Assembly (NCBI GenBank): GCA_051530055.1
Contig: CM121341.1
Coordinates: forward strand, 7,006,001 to 7,070,000
DNA length: 64,000 nt
Reading direction: 5' to 3'
Source: Neoechinorhynchus agilis
Lineage: Eukaryota > Acanthocephala
The translations under genes and the position numbers were made by a program. Below, piece by piece: positions 45,445 to 56,200 of this stretch. The notes beneath the pieces were generated by a model that saw only the letters and a list, made by a program, of their open reading frames with translations, did no database searches and had not been told where the DNA came from. The stretch's first letter is position 1; every line of letters starts with the position of its first letter.

Positions 45445-47328
45445 TCAAAAGACAGAATACTCATACTGACCGTTCTTTAATAGTTCATCATGGAAAACTA
45501 TTATTTCCATGGACTTGAACTGATCGTCGTTCGAATCCCCATTACATTCGTCACTATTTAAATGAATGGATCCATTCACGAGTATACTGCTTCCATCGCC
45601 AATATTCATATCTTTTATCAATCGATTATCGTCCACTTCATCGAAATCGGGGGAAATAAAGATCATTCCTGAAAGTGTACTTGCTTCAGCCTCTTTCAGC
45701 TTTAATTCGTTTTCAATTATGAGCCGAATGAGACCGACGGTTGTTGTACTTGCGTTAATCTTCAACCTAAGTTTCCCTTCGCTGCAGACGCTGCAGTTCG
45801 GATTCGGCTTAGGTGGTTCGAACGAACTGATCAAACAATGACCAACTGTCTTCGCTCGTTCGGGATTTTTCGAAACTTTAACATTTTGACTCCATTTACC
45901 AAGGAGCTTGTATGCAACGAAAACCTGCTTCACTAAACCTCTAGAAGGTGCACTTTGATCGTTGACTTCTTCAGGGAATCCGTTTTCCAAAACAGCCAAA
46001 GCTTGAAGAACAGCCAAGGATGCTACCATTGAGTTGGTTGTTGCAACAGCGGGAACAATGGCACCGGCCATTTGCTTGACGTCAAACATTGATCCGGTTT
46101 CTATTCCAAACAAAGAAGCACGAATATTGGCTGCGGAGTGAATAAAGGCGACCATCGTATCAACGTCCTTGTCAAAATTAAGAGTTCCCATTCTCTTGTA
46201 AAAGGGAAACTCATCGGTTACGAGTAAGACTGAACGACGAGTTTCAGAAGCTAGAAAAAAAAGAGAAACAAGTGCTTAGAAACAAATTGATCTTTTTTCT
46301 TAAACTCTTGTAAAAACGCAATCTTCTCACCTAATACACCAAAAAGATGAGTTTCCGTTTGATATAGTCTTCGTGTAAGGATTTAAAATGGCTCAAGAAA
46401 CTCAGTTTGTACTCTTTTAAAGTCTGATCAGCGTCATCATCGGACCAAATTCTAGGTCTCGTTCGTTTTTCCCACAAGTTCTCCATTGATAAAAGAGTTA
46501 AAATGTCCAATTTAAAAAGTTTATCAAATATTTGCATTGAATCATAGTCGCAATTGGTGGCCCATTGGTGTGTGCTGATTTGTCTTTTCTTTTCCTTATC
46601 GTTTTTATCAGTGTTTTCCGGACTAACGTCATCATCAACATCGGAAACCGTTTGATTGAACAACTGATTGAACAATGCCTTAGCCCAGACAACACAATGT
46701 ATCAATTTCGAAGGCGTACTTCTGATAGTACAAGCCGGATACGATATCTGCTTCTTCGGTTTCGCAGTACAATCATAGCATTCGGTCCTCTGAGCCATAA
46801 TCGCACTCGTTTGTCCCGAATGACCTCTCGTTCCTGATTCAATCAACGGAATCTTGGCCAGAATACACATCTTATTCACATAACTACGAGCTTCATGAGA
46901 ATCAAGAGCATTTAGGACAAGTTGATACTTTTCAAAGAACTGAAGATCGAGTTTGGTCACATCGTCAGTATAATCGTTTATTTGGAGTTTCTCTGCATAA
47001 CGCTTCCCGTCGACCATGATCTCAGCTGCCAACTTAGCAACGGTCGCCTTCGGTTTACCCACATCGCGGCGACGGAACAAAAACTGACGGTTCAAATTAC
47101 TAAATTCAATTGTGTCCAGGTCAATAATGTCCACACGTCGGAAACCAACGCTGATGAGAGCCTTCAAAAGTTCGGACCCAACTCCACCAACACCGACCAA
47201 TAGGATACGATACTCAGATAAACGTTCTTGGCTTATGTCGTCATCCAATTGGATCTTTTTGAAAGGTAAACCCTCATCCGATGACGTAGTCGATTTTGCT
47301 GGAGAAATAAGTCGTTTTCTGGAAGGCA
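45445..47328 (-). CDS. uba-2: SUMO-activating enzyme subunit UBA2, 5' end not located
   Basis: E1 subunit that adenylates SUMO and carries it as a thioester, partnered with AOS1, in the nucleus. Motifs are the nucleotide-binding VGVGGVGSELLK, DTIEFSNLNRQFLFRRRDVGK, ALDSHEARSYVN, the zinc Cys pair CYDC and the later CSVC, the catalytic cysteine in PACTIRSTP, and HSAANIRASLFGI...MAGAIVPAVATTN. A C-terminal ubiquitin-like fold follows. The first exon begins at 47328 after TTTTTTTCTCTAG and has no start ATG. It starts with TG, so an upstream exon ending in A would create ATG-CCT-TCC. Exon 2 (about 46195-45445) is joined either by a 145-nt GT-AG intron (46339-46195) or by removal of a 163-nt hairpin segment (46358-46196), which gives a closer fit (IKR-MGTLNFDKD). 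About 572-578 residues, against 640 in human. Confidence 0.92.
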
Positions 47329-47469
47329 CTAGAGAAAAAAAGAAGATAGTCACACCTAACAAAATAAACTGTCCAAACGCACAAAAAGTCGGAAATCAAT
47401 CGATCAAATCACATGTTCGAAAAATGTTATTAATAGGTTTCAATGGCCGCTTCCGACACGGAAAATCTT

Positions 47470-48630
47470 ATTTCAATACAATGACGTCAGTGGTTGTGCA
47501 GTGACGTTTCGGTGTACGTTCTTGGGACGGGTTTATTTTGTGGAGTGTTCAAAAAGAAACGGAGAGGCGTGACGAATTCAATTGGACGCAGTGACGTCAG
47601 TGGTTGTGCAGTGACGTTTCGGTGTGCGTTCTTGGGACGGGTTTGTGGAGTGTTCAAAGAAACGGAGAGGCGTGACGAATTCAATTGGACGCGGTGACGT
47701 CAGTGATTGTACAGTGACGTTTCGGTGTACGTTCTTGGGAGGTTTATTTTGTGGGTGTTCAAAGAAACGGAGAGGCGTGACGAATTCAATTGGACGCAGT
47801 GACGTCAGTGATTGTGCAGTGACGTTTCGGTGTACGTTCTTGGGACGGGTTTATTTTGTGGAGTGTTCAAAAAGAAACGGAGAGGCGTGACGAATTCAAT
47901 TGGACGCAGTGACGTCAGTGATTGTACAGTGACGTTTCGGTGTACGTTCTTGGGACGGGTTTATTTTGTGGAGTGTTCAAAAAGAAACGGAGAGGCGTGA
48001 CGAATTCAATTGGACGCGGTGACGTCAGTGATTGTACAGTGACGTTTCGGTGTACGTTCTTGGGACGGGTTTATTTTGTGGAGTGTTCAAAAAGAAACGG
48101 AGAGGCGTGACGAATTCAATTGGACGCAGTGACGTCAGTGGTTGTGCAGTGACGTTTCGGTGTGCGTTCTTGGGACGGGTTTATTTTGTGGAGTGTTCAA
48201 AAAGAAACGGAGAGGCGTGACGAATTCAATTGGACGCGGTGACGTCAGTGATTGTACAGTGACGTTTCGGTGTACGTTCTTGGGACGGGTTTATTTTGTG
48301 GAGTGTTCAAAAAGAAACGGAGAGGCGTGACGAATTCAATTGGACGCAGTGACGTCAGTGATTGTACAGTGACGTTTCGGTGTACGTTCTTGGGACGGGT
48401 TTATTTTGTGGAGTGTTCAAAAAGAAACGGAGAGGCGTGACGAATTCAATTGGACGCGGTGACGTCAGTGATTGTACAGTGACGTTTCGGTGTACGTTCT
48501 TGGGACGGGTTTATTTTGTGGAGTGTTCAAAAAGAAACGGAGAGGCGTGACGAATTCAATTGGACGCAGTGACGTCAGTGATTGTACAGTGACGTTTCGG
48601 TGTACGTTCTTGGGACGGGTTTATTTTGTG
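47470..48630. repeat. 110-bp satellite, eleven copies, each with a CRE palindrome
   Basis: Exact 110-bp periodicity with only a few variant bases, except for two shorter units near 47640-47760. Each unit has TGACGTCA, then TGACGTTTCGGTGT and GGCGTGACGAATTCAATTGG. The palindrome occurs at 47482, 47592, 47695, 47800, 47910, 48020, 48130, 48240, 48350, 48460 and 48570. The array lies immediately upstream of the known UBA2 exon and ends next to a tRNA gene. Confidence 0.95.
47482..48577. promoter_or_regulatory. Cluster of eleven TGACGTCA (CREB/ATF-type) sites
   Basis: TGACGTCA is the full palindromic site for CREB/ATF bZIP dimers. Eleven perfect copies at roughly 110-bp spacing are carried by the satellite upstream of UBA2. 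Whether they act as an enhancer or are only a by-product of repeat amplification cannot be told from the sequence. Confidence 0.4.
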
Positions 48631-48684
48631 TCATCGTGAAGTGGTGCAAGAATCGGTTTTCGATAGTTTTTGAATTTTTTTGCG

Positions 48685-48758
48685 TGCCCCAGGTGAGGCT
48701 CGAACTCACGACCTCCAGATTATGAGACTGGCGCTCTAACCAACTGAGCCACTGGGGC
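48685..48758 (-). tRNA. tRNA-Met(CAT), elongator type
   Basis: The minus strand forms a full cloverleaf. The acceptor is GCCCCAG/CTGGGGC with discriminator A, the D arm GCTCAGTTGGTTAGAGC, the anticodon stem CCAGT/TCTGG with loop CTCATAA (anticodon CAT), and the T arm GTGAG-TTCGAGC-CTCAC. The lack of initiator features such as three G-C pairs in the anticodon stem suggests the elongator form. Confidence 0.93.
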
Positions 48759-48759
48759 G

Positions 48760-50105
48760 ATGGAAGCACTGCTTCATTCGATTAATTAAAGTCTAGGATA
48801 AAAATGTATTTTATCGATGCCTTAGATTAATATCCGAATGGAGGAACTAAAATCTTCATAGATTACTAATGAGACTTTCTCGCGAAGTATTTTAATGTCT
48901 TTTTTATCTTCGGGAGAAGACGATACTTTTGGTTTTGAGAATTTTGGAGGAGAAATCGTTCACGCTTTTTTTTCTATCTCGTAATTCAATCGGCGTTGTT
49001 GTTCAGCAAAAAAAGTTTAATATGAGCTCAACAAAAATCTCTACAGTCTGTTTGTTGACGATATCCTATAACATTTTTCACTGGATCCATATAAATAGGT
49101 TTCATCAACGGGAAGACAAATAAAAAGAAACATTTCGATTAGAACAGGACACTAAAGAGTCTGAGAGCTTAAAACAAATAAAGAGTTGTCAACAAACAGA
49201 GAGAAGGACCAATAGAAGACATGATATAAAATTCACTTGTTTTGTTGACAATGAGCAAAATCCAGGTTTAATTGTATTAGTTTCATTAAAATCTTTGAGC
49301 CACCAGCAATATCCTCTAGCGGGTTTGTCGAAATCCTATAGATTTTCTTGTTAAACCGTTCTTTGAAAACAACGAACTTTTTCAATGGTTAGCATGTATA
49401 TCATACTCGCCGCGTTTGCGATTACCCAAATGATCAAATAAGGAACGAGCTAACAAAACACACACGTCTAAGCGTATTGAAAAAGTTTTCAAAAGCTCAA
49501 ACCCATTTGATTAATCGATTTTTGAATTGATATACTGAACATATAATGAAAAGTACAAAAACGAGAGCTATAAAATCAGCACTGAACCCAATGTAGTGCT
49601 TGGCAGTCAAATCCAATGTTAATCGAAATAATATTCCGACCTGTCATTAACGAATTTTATCATATTAGGGAACATTTAAATGACAAACGCCTACCGCTAA
49701 GAATGTTGAGAATAGTAACGAGATTGTCCTTGCCCGAAATGCACGAACTGTATATCCTCTAAGCATTCCAGCGCTTATATAGCTATGTATTCTAGTAAAG
49801 CTAGTTTCCATGGAAACGAATCAGACAAGCAGCATTTGTGGTCGTACTGGGCAAGGATTTTAAACAGCCGAAGGTCGTCAGACTTTTTTTCGTGTAGCCG
49901 TTGGGCTTAACTTCATGAAAATGTCGATATGTGAGATATCGGGGATTGTGATTATTGTTTATAAGTCTACACCCGCGGTAAATGATTATTTCGATTAAAA
50001 AGACGTTTCGAACCTTGTCGGGTTCATCACCAGTTCTAAAATAATAAACAACAACAATAATAATAATTTTTTTTTAAAAGAATAAAAAAATTTTTCAAGC
50101 ATACA
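48760..50105. other. Gene-poor spacer
   Basis: No supported gene. Near 49985-50034 lies a single-armed copy of the foldback motif seen at 16970-17110 (CGATTAAAAAGACGTTTCGA followed by CCTTGTCGGGTTCATC). Confidence 0.4.
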
Positions 50106-50108
50106 TAA

Positions 50109-50285
50109 TTTATAGTTTCATCAATGCTCCCATTCATAGGCGCTGGCCAAAATGCTAGCCGCTTTGCCCCGCTGCACCGAAATGCTTATTTTTTGCGCCA
50201 AGAACGAAGTCGATCTTGGCTCTCCAGTCGCTGCGTAAATTCGTTTCCCCAAGTCCTTTAGGAGGGCTAGTGCCGACCCTACAAA
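50109..50285 (-). mobile_element. 3'-terminal piece of the retroelement family (copy C)
   Basis: A minus-strand frame of about 50 codons reads LLKDLGKRIYAATGEPRSTS and ends FLAQKISISVQRG-type text, then a stop at 50109. This matches the conserved C-terminal tail of the family better than copies A and B do, so it is the best-preserved part here. Just upstream (minus strand) is an acceptor-like AAAATTTGTAG, and beyond it the AAT microsatellite. Confidence 0.6.
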
Positions 50286-50341
50286 TTTTTTTTATTCTTT
50301 TGAAAAAAAAATCATTCAAAGAAATAAAAAGATCCTTCAGA

Positions 50342-51476
<1,135 letters not shown>

Positions 51477-51494
51477 ATGTCAGTAGTCATCAAA

Positions 51495-51680
51495 ATGAAA
51501 CTCTACTGGGCATTTTTCATCTTAATCATCGCAATGAGCGTCCTGGCTGATTCGGTTGAAAGTGAGGACTTCAAACAAGAAATGGAGGAATCAGAGAATG
51601 TTGAGCAGGCCAATAAAGTGGATCGGGCAAAGAGGGATAAAAAGTATGTTAAGCCAATAAGGTTTCTGTATGGTAAATAG
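51495..51680 (+). CDS. Candidate neuropeptide-like precursor, 61 residues
   Basis: The precursor has a signal peptide of about 18 residues (MKLYWAFFILIIAMSVLA), then an acidic spacer (ESEDFKQEMEESENVEQ), a furin-type site RAKR, and a short C-terminal peptide DKKYVKPIRFLYGK. The final GK is a classical amidation and trimming signal, which would leave a peptide ending in FLY-amide. An in-frame ATG six codons upstream (51477) is possible but would bury the signal, so 51495 is preferred. An AATAAA directly follows the stop (51681-51686), which supports a compact, complete gene. The mature peptide is not one I can assign to a known family. It resembles RF/RY-amide peptides only in having an arginine and an aromatic near the end. 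Confidence 0.55.
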   Translation: MKLYWAFFILIIAMSVLADSVESEDFKQEMEESENVEQANKVDRAKRDKKYVKPIRFLYGK

Positions 51681-52194
51681 AATAAATACGAATCTCAGAG
51701 TTTGTGAGTTATGAGGCGTTTTTTTACAATATAAAACAAGAAACCTTATTCTCGGCTTTCAACGCCAAACTTCTTTCAAATGGTCGTAAAATGGACAACG
51801 AAATACATGATAAGATCAATAGTTAAATGTTACTGGCACGCTATTTTTGATTGAGGTTATTGAATCCTTTCCTCGGCTTTTGAAATAAGGCCACGGCATA
51901 GATCGGTGTGGCGCCATGATGATGCCAAAAGCTGAGGAAGAGATACAATAACCTGAATCAATAAGATTAATACTTTCATGCATGATCATCGGCGACCGAT
52001 ACTTTTTTAAACGTTCTCTATATTTTTCGATAAAAAATTTACTAGGCAACTAATTTAAAATATGATGTTTATTCGTTCAATTCAGAACAGTTAAGTGATT
52101 AAGCGATTGGATTTAAAATCAGTGGATGGCGGTATTCTACAAATAAACTATATCGGAAAAAATGATTTAACAATTTTATACCGAATAAGCTCTG
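51681..52194. other. Spacer with a fragment of the 52-kb repeat
   Basis: The stretch at about 51955-52000 (TATCGGTCGCC-type on minus, GATGATCATGCATGAAAG) is related to the 5' part of the 410-bp blocks that follow. No gene is seen. Confidence 0.4.
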
Positions 52195-53110
52195 TGTTTT
52201 CCCGGAAATCTAAATTAGCCATCTAGTTTCTTACGATTTGATCTGAGCTCGACAAATACAATTAAGATTGCCGTATAGATTTTTACTTTATCATCATTAT
52301 ATTCTAGTTTGTCCATTACGCCCGGCTTATTTTTTTGGCATAAAGCAAAACCGATTACACCGGAGAAGTGATATAACCTCATAGCCTCTAATGCACGGTT
52401 AAAAGTTTGTTGATTCCTCCGGATTCTCAGATACCTCCCGAGGAGCCGGGACTCATCAGTGAGTTTCCTCCCTTCAACGAGATATTTCGTACCCTTTGTT
52501 TGTGCGTCATTGGCGGTAACGGATTCGAACGAGTTGATCCTTGAGTCCCGCTTCCTAATAAGATTAATTGTTTCATGAATGATAATCGGCGACCGATAAA
52601 CCTGTGTTGTCCAGAAAATCTAAATTAGCCATCTAGTTTCTTACGATTTGATCTGAGCTCGACAAATACAATTAAGATTGCCGTATAGATTTTTACTTTA
52701 TCATCATTATGTTCTAGTTTGTCGATTACGCCCGGCTTATTTTTTTGGCATAAAGCAAAACCGATTACACCGGAGAAGTGATATAACCTCATAGCCTCTA
52801 ATGCACGGTTAAAAGTTTGTTGATTCCTCCGGATTCTCAGATACCTCCCGAGTAGCCGGGACTCATCAGTGAGTTTCCTCCCTTCAACGAGATATTTCGT
52901 ACCCTTTGTTTGTGCGTCATTGGCGGTAACGGATTCGAACGAGTTGATCCTTGAGTCCCGCCTCCTAATAAGATTAATTGTTTCATGAATGATAATCGAC
53001 GACCGATAAACCCTGTGTTTTCCAGAAAATCTAAATTGACCGCCTAGTTTCTTACGATTTGCTCTGAGCTCGACAAATACAATTAAGACTGCCGTATAGA
53101 TTTTAACCTT
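52195..53110. repeat. 410-bp tandem duplication containing a SINE-like segment
   Basis: CTAAATTAGCCATCTAGTTT begins at 52210 and 52620, and a third, truncated copy starts at 53041. Each full unit contains a minus-strand B-box-like GTTCGAATCC and the body also present at 27.9-28.1 kb. A 208-codon minus-strand frame across the blocks is judged a by-product. Confidence 0.85.
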
Positions 53111-53329
53111 GTTGTTATTTTGTGCAAAATCATGTAAAATAGCGAAGGTAAAAAATATCTGAGAAGGGTAACAATCTGCATTATTCGCAGCAAAAGAACG
53201 GATTTCGTCTTCTCTGAATAGTTTTATTGAGTGAAAATAGCCTAGAAGCATTTAGCAAAACAATCTCTATCGATGTCTATCATTAAAGGAGTTAGCTAGA
53301 TCCCTTCTAAAAATCCATTCCCTTTTCGC

Positions 53330-53780
53330 CGAGAGAAAACCCACAGTAGTAATATACGGATTTCTGATTCGGTAACCAAATAATTGCGATTCGTGCTCCA
53401 AACTATAAGACTTTGCGATTTAATATGAGAAAAATCTATTGCTATCGATCGGTCCCGGCAAACCAAAAACGAACACAAAATCTTATAACTTGGCAGACAA
53501 ATAGTAGATTTCGCGGCTATTTTTTATTCTGATTTGTAGGGGCAAGATTATTCGAAAGTAAAAGTCGCAAACCACCAACCAATAAAAAAATAAGACTTCG
53601 CGATTTAATATGAGAAAAATCTATTGTTATCGATTGGCATCGGCAAACCAAAAACGAACATAAAATCTTATAACTTGGCAAACAAATAATAGATTTCGCG
53701 GCTATTTTTTATTCTGATTTGTAGGGGCAAGATTATTCGAAAGTAAAAGTCGCAAACCACCAACCAATAAAAATCCACCG
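53330..53780 (-). repeat. Two partial duplicates of the SEC11 3' end
   Basis: A block of about 183 bp occurs twice (about 53400-53580 and 53585-53770). Its minus-strand text GACCGATCGATAGCAATAG followed by CTCATATTAAATCGC matches the last SEC11 exon and its 3' flank (GACCAATCGAGAGCAATAG, then CTCACATTAAATTGC). The copies therefore appear to derive from tandem duplication of the gene's 3' end. Confidence 0.6.
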
Positions 53781-53800
53781 CAATTTAATGTGAGCAATGT

Positions 53801-54447
53801 CTATTGCTCTCGATTGGTCAAGACATAAGCGGCCAATATTAAAAGAACCATATACTAAAGTCGGGTGTTAAATGAGAAATCGAAAGATCACATTCACCTT
53901 TAATTGTGGATAATCGTTCATTATGATGGTGACCATGCCAACATAAGGTAGACAGCCAGCAGTCTTTCCAATAATATCCTTTTTTCGCAACCAGAGCTGG
54001 CCTTTTGGATAGAGGCCACGGTCATCCACCTCGTTGTTATCACCTTTGGTTAATATTCTCATGTCGTCTTTGTGTCCATGGACTTTTATGGCTCGATGAA
54101 CGATTGGAATATCTCTTTGGTTCAATTTAAATACAACGACCTCACCAGCCTTTATGGGCGCCGATCGATCGTAGGTAAGGAGTAGAAGATCCCCTCGATG
54201 GAATGCCGGTTCCATACTGCCGCTGAGTACGACAACAACGGGACTGTCACTCCCTGTTGCAAGCATCAGTGATTTCCAAATCATGAACGCCGTCGATACA
54301 ACCATGAGCAGGTTGAGAATCTGGTAGATGATCTTCATAGAAATTAAAGTGTCAACTTCAGTGAGTAAGAAGGACTCAAACCTGACGAGGATGCATCCGT
54401 TTTATCTCATCGATTGGAATTCCTAAGCTTAAGAGACACGAATGCAT
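53801..54447 (-). CDS. sec-11: Signal peptidase complex catalytic subunit SEC11
   Basis: Endoplasmic reticulum membrane serine protease that removes signal peptides. Three exons with GT-AG introns: 54447-54382, intron 54381-54333 (49 nt); 54332-53898, intron 53897-53855 (43 nt); 53854-53801. The product is 184 residues, against 179 in human SEC11A. Landmarks are DEIKRMHPRQIIYQ, then an N-terminal membrane helix. Next are the catalytic serine in VVLSGSMEPAFHRGDLL, the histidine in IPIVHRAIKV and the aspartates in TKGDNNEVDDRGLY. VGMVTIIMNDYPQLK and the tail YMVLLILAAYVLTNREQ follow. The start is fixed by homology and by an AAATTTAG acceptor abutting the ATG, which suggests a trans-spliced leader. 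The second intron's ends can pair (AAAGGTG and CACC...CTTT). Confidence 0.95.
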
Positions 54448-54530
54448 CTAAATTTAAGATGACTTACATAAAGATTCGGATTTTTATACGAACAAAAAAC
54501 GATATTGTAAAGCGACAGAATGTCGATCAT
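54448..54530. other. SEC11 5' region
   Basis: CTTAAATTTAG ends immediately before the SEC11 ATG. There is no conventional 5' untranslated exon in sight. Confidence 0.4.
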
Positions 54531-55890
54531 CATTATTAGTTGGTTAGTTATGAAAAGTGTCTTGGAGATTCTTATTCTTTAGAATTTTTTAATCATCAAG
54601 AGAAAAATCATCGGGTCGCCGTGGATGGAAAAATCAATTAAAGATTTTTCAAATGATTGACTGGGCTTCCTTTTTTTGGAAATATCTCAATTTTTGAAGT
54701 GTGTTATTTAAAAGTCTTCTTAACCTTTTAAATAATTCTTTAAAAATAAAGACGTTCTTTGAACCTCGTCGAGAACTTCATGATCATCAGTTTGGTTAGT
54801 TATTAAAAGTGTCTTGGAGATTCTTATTCTTTAGAATTTTTAATCATCAAGAGAAAAATCATTTGGGGTCGTCGTGGATGAAAAAATCAATTAAAGATTT
54901 TTCAAATTATTGATTAGGCTTCCTTTTTTGGAAATATCTCAATTTTTGAAGTGTGTTATTTAAGTCTTCTTAACCTTTTAAATAATTCTTTAAAATTAAA
55001 GACGTTCTTTGAACCTCGTCGAGTTCATGATCATCAGTTGGTTAGTTATTAAAAGTGTCTTGGAGATTCTTTTCTTTAGAATTTTTAATCATCAAGAGAA
55101 AAATCATTTGGGGTCGCCGTGGATGAAAAAATCAATTAAAGTCTTTTTAGATGACTGATTAGACTGCCTTTTTTTTGGAAATATCTCAATTTTTGAAGTG
55201 TGTTATTTAAAAGTCTTCTCAACCTTTTAAATAATTCTTTAAAATTAAAGACGTTCTTTGAACCCCGTCGAGAACTTCATGATCATCAGTTGGTTAGTTA
55301 TTAAAAGTGTCTTGGAGATTCTTATTCTTTAGAATTTTTTAATCATCAAGAGAAAAATCATCGGGTCGCCGTGGATGAAAAATTAATTAAAGATTTTTCA
55401 AATGATTGACTGCCTTTTTTTGGAAATATCTCAATTTTTTAAGTGTGTTATTTAAGTCTTCTTAACCTTTTAAATAATTCTTTAAAAATAAAGACGTTCT
55501 TTGAACCTCGTCGAGAACTTCATGATCATCAGTTGGTTAGTTATTAAAAGTGTCTTGGAGATTCTTATTCTTTAGAATTTTTTAATCATCAAGAGAAAAA
55601 TCATCGGGTCGCCGTGGATGGAAAAATTAATTAAAGATTTTTCAAATGATTGATTAGGCTTCCTTTTTTGGAAATATCTCAATTTTTTAAGTGTGTTATT
55701 TAAGTCTTCTTAACCTTTTAAATAATTCTTTAAAAATAAAGACGTTCTTTGAACCTCGTCGAGAACTTCATGATCATCAGTTGGTTAGTTATTAAAAGTG
55801 TCTTGGAGATTCTTGTTCTTTAGAATTTTTAATCATCAAGAGAAAAATCATTTGGGGTCGCCGTGGATGAAAAAATCAATTAAAGCTTTC
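54530..55890. repeat. 248-bp satellite, about 5.5 copies
   Basis: TTGGTTAGTTATTAAAAGTG recurs at 54540, 54792, 55038, 55290, 55533 and 55781 (243-252 bp). Each unit includes AAGACGTTCTTTGAACCTCG followed by a TCGAG...TTCATGATCATCAG block, which resembles the arms of the foldback at 16970. The array begins within about 85 bp of the SEC11 start and breaks off at about 55885. Confidence 0.9.
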
Positions 55891-56200
55891 GGCGAACCTG
55901 ATTCGGCAGCCTTTTTAAGGTTACCGAGCGAGTTCTTTTTTGGCATCGACAAGTCAAACTCGGTTACTCGCGTCCAATTTGACAAACGAACGCTGAGAGG
56001 TCCGGAATGAAAGCGAATGGAAAAAATGGAAAATAAACCAGGAAAACAGTACGGGCCTAAGAAATATAGGAAAAAAGCGTCGTATTCAGGCAAAATTAGT
56101 CCCTTGGCAAATGGCAGAATTCTAATAGCCGAAAGAACACCATCTACGATAATGTTCTTTCCGACTTAAATTCTAATGTTCGAGATGTCATGACTACGTA
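55890..56200. other. Spacer between two satellites
   Basis: No supported gene; opposed short frames have no features. Confidence 0.4.

Noticed and set aside
47494-48550. Eight overlapping 62-codon frames in the 110-bp array
   Set aside because: 110 is not a multiple of three; the frames are identical accidents of the repeat.
52625-53251. 208-codon minus-strand frame across the 410-bp blocks
   Set aside because: It spans two repeat units and the SINE-like segment, contains the same stretch twice because of the duplication, and shows no protein-family features.
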